DNA of 64,000 nt from Lunularia cruciata (Eukaryota > Streptophyta > Marchantiopsida > Lunulariales > Lunulariaceae): contig CAOYZS010000005.1 in the NCBI GenBank assembly GCA_948567375.1, positions 496,001-560,000 on the forward strand, in the 5' to 3' direction. This document shows, piece by piece, positions 22,098 to 32,304 of the stretch; the first letter of the stretch is position 1; every line of letters begins with the position of its first letter. Below the pieces are notes generated by a model. That model had not been told where the DNA came from. It searched no databases and saw nothing but the letters and a program-made list of their open reading frames with translations. The position numbers and the translations under genes are program-made.

Positions 22098-22218
22098 TTA
22101 TGGCACTTTAGAGGTTATGTATGACTTATGTGTAAGTTGTGCTTCTATAGTGTATGATGTTGATAGCAATGTATGTTGTGTAGCAATGTATATTGTGTAG
22201 CAATGTATATACGCACAA
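22098..22218 (+). repeat. second, truncated LTR start in direct tandem
   Basis: TATGGCACTTTAGAGG repeats the first 112 bp of the LTR at 21,541 with few differences and a 15-bp internal duplication (TGTAGCAATGTATAT type). It stops at CGCACAACA, where family R 3' sequence begins. Two LTR starts in a row suggest a tandem or recombined insertion. Confidence 0.45.
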
Positions 22219-22930
22219 CAAATGGTATTTTTGTTAGTAATTGTCCAAATGCTCTACCTATTTAAAGGAGGCATTAGCATTGTGTTATTATTCATTATTT
22301 ATATTTTTGAAGTTGAGTAAAGCAAAGTGTTGTAACTCAATGCTCGTTGTTTCAGCTTAATTCTGAGTATCAATCTTGTGTGTATGTGAGTGTTTGGAGA
22401 ATTTCAAAGTGCAAGTCAGTGAGCTTGTTGGATGTTGGATTCTGCAACTTTGATTTCATTTTTTGTGTTTGATGTTGAGTGGATAGCAATCAAAGCAATG
22501 CCTTGAAAAAAATGAGAGGAATTGTAGTGTTGGTAGCATTTTGCATTTGGGAGTACAATACGGGGTTGATGCAAAGCAATTTTGGTCAAGGAAGTTGTAC
22601 CTTCAATGGGGGAGTGGAACACAATTTTGAGGCAAGTGGTTTCATAGTGAAGTAGCCTTCTTTTAAAGAATCTGGATCATCACAATCAAAATTGTTTGGA
22701 AAGATTTGATGGAATTGTGACTATGGAACTGTAATTTGTGATAAGGTTGCAAATCAGTGCTTGCTACTATCTTCTGGGTGTGGTTTCTACTTGAGAGATT
22801 AAAGATGCAACCAAGAAGAACTAAATTATTACTGTTTGACTTTTTATTTGACCATTTTTGACTCATACCTCTATAGGAACAAACTTTACTTACTAATTAC
22901 TAGAAAAGTGATACTTGCTAGGTTGTCACA
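22219..22930 (+). mobile_element. family R 3' end, truncated copy
   Basis: The segment matches the 3' non-coding 720 bp of copy B (about 9,278-10,000) and ends CTAGGTTGTCACA at 22,930. Its 5' part is replaced by the gypsy LTR. The following base starts ATGGT, in the middle of another family R coding region, so this copy appears to have inserted in that older copy. Confidence 0.55.
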
Positions 22931-25745
22931 ATGGTTGTGTTGAAGCTGGAGCAAACCACTTATGTCATGAGGTAGTAGGCGGTTTTCTTCCACCTCATGT
23001 TTGCAAGAGAAATTGTGAACTAGGTAAAATATTTCTATACTCGGACGTGTCAAATGATTTAGCATTGGCAAATTGGCAAGATGAGTGGTGAGACAAGAGA
23101 TGCGTACTTTGCCAACACTAGATAAAAAAGATGGTGACAATTTAAGTACCAAAGAAGCAAAGTAGCCTAAGGATATGATGTCCCCGTTGAAGAGAGGGAC
23201 CATTCAAAGGTTGAACCCGAGTCAAGAGACATCGGTGGTGGACTTGCCATCTGGACGTGAATTAGAGGAAGAAGCAAAGTCTACTTTTGGAGACTCAAAG
23301 GAAGAGCTTACTCTAATGTAAGGAAGTAAGCAATGGAAGTGAAGGTGAACTTGAGGTCTAAAAGTCAACCAAAGAAGTGGCAGAGGAGGGATTGGATTGG
23401 GAGTTCTATGCCAAGATTGAGCATAGGGAGAGAGAAGACACTCCTTGTTTGGAATTATTAAAAGACAATATTCCAAAAGAGAAAGAAGAAGAACCAAAAG
23501 TGGTATTTCAAAGGGGAGTGCAATCAATAAGAAGTATATAATCTATAAGTGTAGGACCAAGTAGACCCAAAGAAGATGAAGAAAAGCTCAGAGGGGATTA
23601 GTTTGAAAGTGAGAAGATCACAACTTAGAGTAAGGCACCAGGTGCTAATACCCTACCTACCAAAGGTAGCTACAAAGACGCATTCAAGGGAGTGAATTAC
23701 ATATCAAGTGTTGTATGCTCTTATTGGTGCATTTGCAAGAGAGGATGCACGAGACGAAGGTAGAGCATCTTGATGTGAAGAACAAGCTTTAGATGGTGAA
23801 GGTATTGAAGAATTAAGTCCAATAGTTTAAAGTGTTGTTACCCTAACATGAGGATGAAGTTGAAGTACTTCGGGTTGATGCAATGATTTGCTAACAAAGT
23901 TTCAAAGATTTGTCTTGATGTGAAGAACAAGCTTTAGATGGTGAAGGTATTGAAGAATTAAGTCCAATAGTTTAAAGTGTTGTTACCCTAACATGAGCAT
24001 GAAGTTGAAGTACTTCGGGTTGATGCAATGATTTGCTAACAAAGTTTCAAAGATTTGTAGGGTAATTTGAAGCAACGTGGAGGTTTCTTGGAATGCAAGA
24101 AGGAAGAATTGAGGGAGCAGACAAAGGTATTCAAGACGGTGAAGGATGACTTCAATGATGCTCAAATTGAATTGATTCATTCTAAGACCCGAACATTGAT
24201 GCATGATAGACTATGGAGGAGTTGAGATCAATTGCAATGGAGAAGGATTGGGCCTAGCAAAGAGAATTTGTGAGGCAAGGGCAGAATTTGTTGAGCGTGT
24301 AGAATCTCAAGTTGTTCACCAAACTGAAGAATATGAGAAGATGGAGGTGAAGCATGCCAAGGAATTACAAGTGCTTTGGGAGAAGTTGAAAGACAAGATG
24401 ATCCGGGACAAGTTGATCCGACGAAAGGAAGATTAGGGTTAAGTGGAGGAGATTATCAACAAAGTTGAAGGTAATGCTCAAAATTGGCGCCAAAGTTCAA
24501 TTGGAAGAGGCCTATCTACACAAGCTGACTTGCTTGTGTAGGAAACTAGGAGAAGAAAAGTAAAGGACACAAAGTTGAACCACTTGTTAATTCGTCTCAG
24601 AGATAAAGTAGATAGGAAGATGATTGAAGATAGTAGGAGATAATGTATGTTTCATATTAGATTTAGTTAGAATTGATATAAAGAAACTTATTCATACTGA
24701 GTGAAAGTAGGGTAATTCAACCCAAAGTAGTGGAGGTTGGAGTGTAGATGAATTTGGGTGAGTCATCCGATGTATCCGAAATATTTAGGATAGAGCAAGA
24801 GAATGCAGATAGGTTGGCTATGATCTCAGTCTTAGTTCAGACTGAAGATAAGATAGTAGTAGAAGAAGATGTAGAAGTAGTTGATGAACCCAAAGTGCAT
24901 GAGCCAAATGTAGAAAACTTTGGGTTAGGAAGCTGAAGTTGAGGTAGTACTTGGATCGGATTAGGAGTAATAAATTTCAGATTTGAAGTGGTAGAATGAC
25001 ACTTTGTGTTGGAGATTTGTAGGAAGTAGAGAAGTACTTTAGACACTTATTACCACTACAAAGTAGTCTACCTATTTAAAGCAGCCATTTATAGTGTATT
25101 GTATTCAATATTTGAGCAGAAGTTGAGTAAAGCAAAGTGCTAGACTAGCGCTCGTGGTTTTAGCTGAATTCCAAGTATCAATTTTCTATCTACGATTATG
25201 AGTGTGGAGAAATTTGGTTGCAAATGAGAGTGTGTTAGATGTTGGACTCTATAGCTCTGATTTCCCTTCCGTTTGTTTGATCCTGAATGGAGTGCATCCA
25301 AAGCAATATCTTGATAGATTTGTCAAAACTGTAGTGTTGTTAGTATTCAATATTTATGATTGTAGCACACAATTGATGCAAAGTCATTTTGTACTCGAGA
25401 GTTATGCCTTCAATGGAGGGGTGGAGTGCAATTCTGAGGTGAAGTCACTTTGTGATGAAGTATCCTTCTTCGTATCAATTGAATCATCACAATCAACATC
25501 AATTTGGAGAAAATTTGGAGAATTGTGACTTATGGGTGATTTTTAATTGTCAAAAGACTACTATGATTAAGTGTTTGTTACTCTCTTATGGGTGTGGATT
25601 TTACCCAAGAGGCTAAAGACAAAATCAAGAAAAACTAAATTGTCACCTTTCACTTCATATTTGACCATTCTTGGATAGTATCTATGTAGGAATGAAATGA
25701 TTATATATCCATTGCTACAAAAGTGATACTTGCTAGGTTGTCACA
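22931..25745 (+). mobile_element. old family R copy with decayed protein frame
   Basis: It starts inside the coding region (VVLKLEQTTYVM, equal to the MFKPEQTIYV region of copy C), followed by VFFHLMFA and a diverged acidic region. Coiled-coil codons occur at 24,203-24,436 and a C-terminal remnant at 24,748-24,936. It ends TGCTAGGTTGTCACA at 25,745. The copy is A/T-richer and more diverged than A-D, so it is probably older. It lies against a minus-strand gypsy integrase fragment at 25,746. Confidence 0.55.
23769..24058 (+). repeat. 145-bp tandem duplication
   Basis: Two adjacent 145-bp units (23,769-23,913 and 23,914-24,058) start CTTGATGTGAAGAACAAGC and differ at one noticed base (GAGGATG against GAGCATG). 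The length is not a multiple of three, so it breaks the family R frame. Near identity in a heavily diverged element implies a recent event. Confidence 0.85.
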
Positions 25746-26125
25746 TAAGCACTCTTAGCGATGAGATCAAGAACTCAATGGGCAAAATTGCTTCTTGCTT
25801 GTAGACAATTTGGAATGGGGTGAAGCCATATTGACCTTTACCGTGCTACAATAAGCCCATAACATACCTACTACTTATTCATCCCAATTGGTTGGGTTTA
25901 AACTGAAAATTTCCATGAGGATGGTTAGTAGAATACCATTGACTAGTCTTACTTGACCATTTGCTTGCAGGTGATAAGAGGTCAAGCAATGGTGATGAAT
26001 TGCATAAGTAGTGGTCAAGTCATGCACACCTTTGTGGATAAGTGTGATCCATTGTCCATGACTATGGATAGTGAAACACCAAATCTGGAGATAATATTCT
26101 TATGGAGAAACTAAATAGTGACCAT
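25746..26125 (-). pseudogene. Ty3/gypsy integrase core fragment
   Basis: The minus strand reads IISRFGVSLSMVMDNGSH (catalytic Asp in DNG), then in another frame a SYHLQANGQV-like block followed by VNGILLTIL. The tail is NPTNWDE then MLWAYCSTVKV and an AILPIEFLISSLRV end. This is the gypsy integrase core with several stops and shifts. The rest of the element is not present nearby; family R sequence begins on one side and another family R piece on the other. Confidence 0.7.
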
Positions 26126-26161
26126 AGCAAAATTGTTGATGCCTTCATCAACAATTTTGCT
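26126..26161. repeat. perfect 16-bp inverted repeat with 4-nt loop
   Basis: AGCAAAATTGTTGATG at 26,126-26,141 is followed by CCTT and its exact reverse complement at 26,146-26,161. It lies at the junction between the integrase fragment and a family R 5' piece. Confidence 0.9.
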
Positions 26162-26605
26162 CAATGGTACTTGCATTTTTTTGTTTTTGTTTTTAGTGTA
26201 GGAAGTGATATTTGGAGTAGAAAGGAGGTTAGTTGTAGGAAAGAAGTTGATACGGATCAGAAGTTGATTCGGATCCGAAGTAGGAAAACCGATCCGAGTT
26301 GAGGAAGTCTACTTTGTATTGGAGTGGAACTTGACTCGGATTGGATCAGGAAGGATTATTGATCAGCAGCACGGATACTCAGGTCAAGGACGAGTGAGGA
26401 TACTTCACCTCAAGTTGATGACACCCAATTTGATGAGCTTCAACTGCAAATCTGATTTCTCCCGTACCAACCAAGGAAGGACGCCCTCTGCAAATGATGG
26501 CTACCTCGTGCACACATATATTCAAATTGAAAGAAGTGAACATGCACTAGACTCAATTTAAGATTGACGAATGATCGCAACTCGGAGAAGTATAAAATGT
26601 GTTCT
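26162..26605 (+). mobile_element. family R 5' leader fragment
   Basis: It starts CAATGGTACTTGCATTTTTTTG, a diverged version of the family R 5' end. It keeps the GGATCCGA-type segment (about 26,270) and the conserved block ending GTATAAAATG at about 26,600. The coding region and 3' end are absent. Confidence 0.5.
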
Positions 26606-26670
26606 ATGTGGTTACCTTTTTCTCTATTAAAATGTATATCAATAGGTACATTGGATTTGAACTGTCCCAT

Positions 26671-26795
26671 TAAACAGTCTTTTACCCCATCAAAAGTACA
26701 TAAGCTCTGAATTTCAGATTCCCTTTCCTTTCCTTAAAACAGTCCCTCATCCCATAAACACTACATAAGCTTTCAATTCCAAATTCCCTTTAAGG
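26671..26795 (+). repeat. imperfect tandem repeat of about 60 bp
   Basis: Two adjacent units share CAGTC, an ACCCCATC/ATCCCATA block, TACATAAGCT and ATTCCCTTT. About three quarters of positions match by eye. Confidence 0.6.
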
Positions 26796-26944
26796 TCGCT
26801 TCTGTAAGGATTCCTTATTTTCACAATTTGAAAGCATCCATTGCGCCTGTTTAGGGTTTGAGGGGTTTATGGTGAACTTATACCAAAGTATTTGCTTAGG
26901 AATATTTATATGGCCTGCCTTCTAAAAGTAAGGGAATTAAGGCC

Positions 26945-26974
26945 CGGTCTGCCATTATTTCTAATGGCAGACCG
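26945..26974. repeat. perfect 13-bp hairpin
   Basis: CGGTCTGCCATTA at 26,945-26,957, loop TTTC, then TAATGGCAGACCG at 26,962-26,974. No U-run follows, so it is not a classical bacterial-type terminator. It may be a foldback remnant. Confidence 0.9.
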
Positions 26975-28164
26975 AGAACCGTATTAGCTCAAAGTGACAT
27001 CTCGCTTATTTTCCTACGGTTTTCTACAAATCACTATTGATTATACGACAACGCAACGACACGCAAAGACCATGATTATACGATTATTCATCTTTCCGGA
27101 ACCAACACTTTATAAATATACATACAACGTGAATAGTCCTCATTCTGGCACGCGTACAAAGCAATCACTATTTTTCACCGAAGTACACTACTGAAGTATG
27201 TCTGTGAGACGAACTATAGAACTCTGATGAAACTTCAGAGTGACCAAGCGTACCCAATAAATATGCGACGTAAGACCGACATGACCCTTTGTTCAGTAAG
27301 CTTGTAAGCACATTCATACTCAATTTCTGTGGCAAAATGATGACTGTATTCGACCAAGTGTAATATGATGGCTGCTTTACAACGGCAGTACGACTTTGTT
27401 ATCCAGGAAACTGCCGCGTATATAAGCAACGCAGATATTCTTGACTTGCATATATTCGCCACACCTGACGAAGAAGAGATATTCGATCTCGCTGAACTTC
27501 ACTAAATTAAGAACCAAGACTTTCAGACACTTCTTGGTGGTCTCCCTGACAGAAATTGCTGTTTAGTAATCAAAAATTCGCAGTTTATCGTTTCAATGAA
27601 CCAGAGAATACTTTACAGATGCTGGAAAAAATCATGTTGCCAACTTCAATCTAAAAACGATAAAATGCTCTCGCCATCAAATCCAGGCCAGAGAACCACG
27701 ATCACTAGGTGCTTGGGGCCTGCCGCGAGTCGGTGTTGGGGGCCGTTGCACGTTCAATTCCTGCATTGAGGTGCTTGTCACTCAATCAGAGGGTCCAGAG
27801 TGATACTTGTTGTGCACAACAAATAACGGCGACTTGGTTTCACACACACGCGACACTCAGTAACTGACATTTTTACTAGACATGGAAATTGAGGTTCAGT
27901 CTAGAGTAAATATTCGTGTGATGGTATGTAGAACCCATCCGGAGGACGGCGCATCCAGAACCCAGAACCCACTTAGTAAGGAACCGAGAACGTGCAGATG
28001 AAGTACAATGATGAAACTATTCGAATTCAATTAAAGTTAACCTAAGCAAGGAAATACCTAAACGAAAGATGAGCGAAAGTGATGGAAAGCAGGAACGGAA
28101 ATTGATACATTTCATAAGTAGCACGGGCAGCAACTAGTATACACAAGTAAGAGAAGAAATACAA

Positions 28165-28480
28165 CCTTTTGGAACAGCAACAGATTAAGCATCTGAAGTT
28201 GAAGGAGGAGAATCATCAAGCGAGTAGTGAAATCCAAATGGAGCGAAGGGGAAACGTAGAGTGAGAAAGAAAATCATAGCTTTAGTGGAGGATGGGTGGG
28301 GTGGAGCGAGAGAAAAATACACAGCCTTTGGAAACAAAGCAGAAAAAGAATATAACATTGAAATCAGAGGAGAATCATCGAGCGGCTATGGAGAACCAAT
28401 CGGAAGCGAAAGGGAAAACCTAGAGCGAGTAAGAGCAACATAGCCTTAGTGGAGGGTGGATGGGGTGGAGGGAAGTGGAT
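28165..28480 (+). repeat. imperfect tandem duplication of about 155 bp
   Basis: Two units share TTTGGAA, GAGGAGAATCATC, GAGCG and a TTTAGTGGAGGATGGGTGGGGTGGAG-like end (split here for brevity: TTAGTGGAGG then TGGGGTGGAG). On the minus strand the sequence is pyrimidine-rich, like a plant 5' leader, but no gene follows. Confidence 0.55.
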
Positions 28481-28499
28481 GGTAGCTTGGCTAGGTTTG

Positions 28500-31088
28500 A
28501 ACTAAGCATGACAGGACTGGATATGAGGAAATGAGAGCAGAAGTCTGTCCTCGAACGGGAGATCCGGAACTCATTAAGTGCAAATGAAGTGCAGATGAAA
28601 TGGATACATGATATGATGTGTACTAATCGAAATGAATAGTAAATGGGAAACGAGATGAAATGAATCTGACTATTCGAATGTAAGGCGAAGCACGGACATA
28701 ATCCACGTATTCCCTGCTCAATACTAGAAGAGAACTATTATACATCATGTTAACAATAAGTGCTAAGCAAAGCATGTAGAGAAATAGTCCACAACATGAA
28801 AGCAAAGACCAACATATTGGTATACGAGAACAGAAGCCATTCTGGGAACGGTTTATCCAGAACTCATGAAATGCAAATGATCAATGAGTAATATGTACAT
28901 GATTCACAATGCGAGACTAATGTTAAAGCCCGAAGGCAGAATGCATCAAAGGTAACCTGCAGTAAAGGCATAACTGAAACAAACCGAGAATCACAGATGG
29001 CCAACAGCAAGCAAATAACATGAAATCGCGAGCATGTATGCAAACAAGTGCGAGAAATAGGAAGCAGTCCAAGAGCAAAGGGAAAATACTAGGGAGGGAA
29101 TTAGTTGGGGAATGGAGGAGTGGAACAAAACAAGAGCTCTCGGATGATGTGGCTCCAGAAAGGGGTTGAAATGTAACAGGGTAACTAGAGCTAAGCATAA
29201 GAGGACAGGATATAAAGTATATCACAACCAACGCTATGGACGCTGGAGTCCTGAGACACTAAACAGCTAAGGGAAGCAGAAGGCCTATGGACGCTGGAGT
29301 CCTGAGACACTAAACAGCTAAGGGAAGCAGAAGGTGGCCATAGTAACCTCCATGAAAACACCTGCGACCTCATCAGTGCCTCACGTAGTGCTGAAGTAGC
29401 TGAGCAATTGTCCATACCCCTTGTACTGAGTTTCTGTTTGAAAACTCATGAGTGCCAAGGCAAACTCGGTTGCTTCCAACAGTGCCACTTAGGGTAAGAG
29501 AAAGCTAAAAGGTATGAAGCATAAAATCCAGACAATGTGCAGCAACAATAATCAGCAGAATGACTATGTGATGCAAATAAATCAGCCTGCACATGAAGAA
29601 AATGAAAACGTGAGCATGAATAAGTAAGGGGCTTGAGACATACCTGGTTAAAGCCTGAACGGAAACAAATGTTAGTATCGAAAGCAGATGAATACTAGTG
29701 AAAGTAATCTATGATGCAACAAATGAAGAAGGTAGTAAATTCACTGAGTGAAAGGAACAAAGAAAGAGTAAGGAGGGAAGTCAGAAGGCACGGGAAGGAG
29801 CAAGTCGTTTGACAACCAACGAGGACAGTAGGGAGCGAATCCAACCACGCAGGGAAAGAGCAGGTCAATTGCCATAGAAACGGGGGCAAACAAGCAGCAA
29901 CCAAAAGTGAAATGAAAATAATAATCCATAGAGGGGAAAGGGGAACAGGAAGGGGCAGAAGATGAGGGCGAACAGAGAAACAAAAGAGAGCTAAGGGAAC
30001 ATATATATTAGGAAATGAGTTCACAAGCTGTTCTAGGAACGGATTATCGAACCCTGTAAGTGCAATATGTATGTATCTATCAAGAACTAGTGAGCAACGT
30101 AAACACCTGTGCAACAGGAATCGCGAAATATATTCCAACGGGCAAATACGCAGTTCGTGAACTAAGAACAAAAACTAAGCAGTGCGTGAACAAAGAACAT
30201 TAGCTAGCATCTGGAGTCGGACGGGAACACTGGAGATCAAACCGGAGATCACTGGAGAAGTATGAACCATGAAGCCCGGCAAAGCAAGAGTGACGAATAA
30301 TTGTAAATAAATTAGCAGAGGATGGGATGAGTGTAGCTCTGCGGGAGCGGAGAGGATGGTCTTTTATCTGAGACGGACCAAAGTGTAACAGTGTAACGCA
30401 ATTGGGTATTAGGAGAAGAGAGTGAAGGGAAAGAGGACTGCATATTGGTAGATGAGAGCAAAAGCCGTTCCTAGAACTAGGAACGGGTGATCCAGAACTC
30501 ATCAAGTACATATGAACGGTAACCAAGATATTGGAGTCATGAAGACAGAAATCAATCGACGAACAGGGGATCCAGAACTCATTAAATGCAAATGAAATGT
30601 AGATGAAATGGTAATAAAATAAAAGCAGAACTGACTAAGAAACATGCGAAAAATGGATGAAATCTAGATCATAAAAGCATGTATTGTCAAGTACCGATCA
30701 TAAATAGCTACATGTAGAAAAACCGTGCACTAACGTTTACTGAGGAAACTAAGAATCATCTCATATCAAGAAATCAAGATATACTCAATAAGAGAATAGT
30801 GATACATTCTTAAAGTAGAATGCATCGAATGTAACCTGAAGCAAGGCATAATTGCAACATAACGAATACCACATATATTAGGACATGAGTTTAGAAGCCA
30901 TTCCTAGGACAGGATATCAAGAACCCATATAAGTGCAATATGTATGTATCTATCAAGAACTAGTAAGCAACATAAACACCTATGCAACAGGAATGGCGAA
31001 ATGTATTCCAGTGGGCAAATGATCGCATGTAAGCAGTGCGTGAACGAAGTTCCTAGGACAGGATATCAAGAACCCATTAAGTGAAATA
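28500..31088 (+). repeat. array of family S units, first segment
   Basis: Family S is my name for the repeat that fills the right half of the window. Its landmarks are: block alpha (hairpin CCGTTC-N3-GAACGG followed by ATCCAGAACTCAT), block gamma (GTGGGCTGGAGTCGGGTAGG), block delta (GTGTAACAGGGTAAC then AGGACAGGATATAAAGT) and block beta (CAGTGCCGAAGTAGCTGAG then GAGTTTCTGCTCGAAAACTC). Here alpha occurs near 28,535, 28,825, 30,450 and 30,560, delta near 29,170 and beta near 29,375-29,480. All are on the plus strand. Two related pieces at 30,000-30,200 and 30,860-31,060 duplicate each other. No coding frame is supported. Confidence 0.75.
29234..29335 (+). repeat. 51-bp tandem duplication inside a family S unit
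   Basis: CTATGGACGCTGGAGTCCTG starts at 29,234 and again at 29,285, with the following bases up to AGCAGAAGG identical. Other family S units carry one copy. Confidence 0.85.
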
Positions 31089-31415
31089 TGTTAGTTGTGA
31101 TAATCTCTAGTTTAGTGACTAGATACATGACTAGGCTAGATACATGATTAGACTAGATACATGATTAAGGTGAAGTGAGGGCGCAGCCTCAATTAGGGCT
31201 CTGCAAGGCAACCTGCTAGAGCTTGCTTGTGCATATATATGAGTGCTCTCTGCTCATGTTAAGGTAAGTTCTCATACAAAGATCATCCCCAGCACCTTGT
31301 ACCTTGTTTAAGGTGTGTTCTATGTTGCTTACCGTTGGGGTACCTTTCATGTTGCATGAGTGCTGTTGTGTATTATCTTTGAAGGCTCTGAGAGAGAGTG
31401 AGTTGAATATTGTTG
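31089..31415 (+). repeat. 5' LTR of the copia element
   Basis: It begins TGTTAGTTGTG and matches 33,767-33,973 nearly base for base. It contains two to three short repeats of GATACATGATTAG. The 3' end cannot be fixed because the other LTR is truncated. Confidence 0.7.
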
Positions 31416-31467
31416 AGTGCAATTAGGAGTGTCTACTCTGGTGAGACTAGGAAAGCTGAGTGCTAGG

Positions 31468-31875
31468 ATGTCTGATACATCAGAAGTCAGAATGACTGAA
31501 GATAGACCATCTACTTCAAAGACTAGGAGGAAAGGTTCTCATCAGGTTATGGGCCCACACTCACCATTGGGGTTGATAGTAGAACTCAGAGAACTAGAGA
31601 AACTAGGAAACACTAATTACAAAGCTTGGGCTTTGGATGTGAAGTGTATCCTAGACAGTTATGACTGTTTGGACTTGGCATTAGAAGCTCATGATATAGA
31701 TGAGCTTGAGTCCAACAAGGAAGAGAGAATCAAGCATTCCACTACTAGGAGGTTTCTGCTAAGGGCTATGCAAGAGCCAGTCAGAGACCTAGTAGACACT
31801 TATGTTAAATTAAGTAATCTCGAGTTTAGGGACTTTTTGTTAGAATCAGACAAAATAGACACTGTTCATGGATGA
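31468..31875 (+). pseudogene. copia gag, N-terminal fragment
   Basis: The frame starts MSDTSEVRMTEDRPSTSK and contains ELEKLGNTNYKAWALDVKC, matching the N-terminal gag region of plant copia elements (a W in a NYxxW context). It continues with RRFLLRAMQEPVRDLVD and ends at a stop at 31,873. The nucleocapsid zinc knuckle and the rest of the polyprotein are missing. The same start (MSDTSEVRM) is repeated at 32,266 and in the LTR copies at 41.75 and 55.13 kb, which defines one family. Confidence 0.7.
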
Positions 31876-32304
31876 ACACTGTTCATGTTCACTGTTCATG
31901 TCACTGTTCACATGCTTTCCATGTGCTGCATGTGTTACATGAGCACTATGGTAGCACACCCTTCAGCACACCTTTCAGTACATCCTTTAGCACACCTTTC
32001 AGTACACTTCTATCTATATAATCCCAGTCAGGACTTTCTTCTACTGGAGTTGATTTCTACCACTTCCCTTCTGCATTTCGTGAAGTCCTGAGCTGCCTAA
32101 CACCATCTCAGGAGTGTTCTGTATTGGAGTTCTGTATCTCAGTATTGGAGGTTATTTGTGCTGCGTGAGTGAACTGGCTGTACTGTCTTTGAAGGCTAGG
32201 AGAGAGTTAAGTACTTCTGTGTGCAATTAGGAGTGTCTACTCTCGTGAGACTAGGAAAGCTGAGTGCTAGGATGTCTGATACATCAGAAGTCAGAATGAC
32301 TGAA
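31876..32304 (+). repeat. copia LTR and leader piece from a second copy
   Basis: The first part has short tandem runs (CACTGTTCATG; then CAGCACACCTTT-like units at 31,950-32,010). From about 32,080 it matches the LTR/leader at 54,940-55,140 (GAGCTGCCTAAC, CTCAGTATTGGAG), ending in the shared leader and the first gag codons. It joins directly to RT codons at 32,305. Confidence 0.65.

Larger units (their letters stand above)
10386..22218 (+). mobile_element. Ty3/gypsy element with DNA methyltransferase and PHD finger
   Basis: This is a full-order but decayed gypsy element: gag zinc knuckle (11.6 kb), protease (12.5), cytosine methyltransferase (13.3-14.2), RT (14.7-15.5), RNase H (19.2-19.7), integrase (19.9-21.0), PHD finger (21.2), polypurine tract and 3' LTR (21,531-22,097). 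Family R copy C is inserted between RT and RNase H. The protease, methyltransferase and most of RT share one reading frame (first codon position 2 mod 3), so the methyltransferase is part of pol and not a chance neighbour. The 5' end is rearranged: an inverted gag piece follows a truncated LTR piece. Precedent from established work: gypsy and other retrotransposons carrying C5 methyltransferases in charophyte algae and dinoflagellates. Confidence 0.8.
26606..28150. other. low-repeat region without a recognised gene
   Basis: No repeat family of the neighbouring regions is seen here. Frames of 66 codons (26,994-27,194, plus) and 75 codons (27,235-27,462, minus) show no recognisable domain and are probably chance. 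A stretch at 27,690-27,790 is G/C-richer and contains GTTCAATTCC, like a tRNA B box, but no tRNA fold was found. This may be remaining unique host sequence. Confidence 0.4.

Noticed and set aside
27690-27790. GTTCAATTCC in a G/C-richer stretch, like a tRNA B box or a tRNA-derived SINE head.
   Set aside because: No A box at proper spacing and no cloverleaf; a single short match is not enough.
29191-29415. Minus-strand frames such as ALREALMRSQVFSWRL recur in several family S units and look like a conserved protein.
   Set aside because: They follow from nucleotide similarity of block beta; frames are short, differ between units and lack a conserved start or stop.
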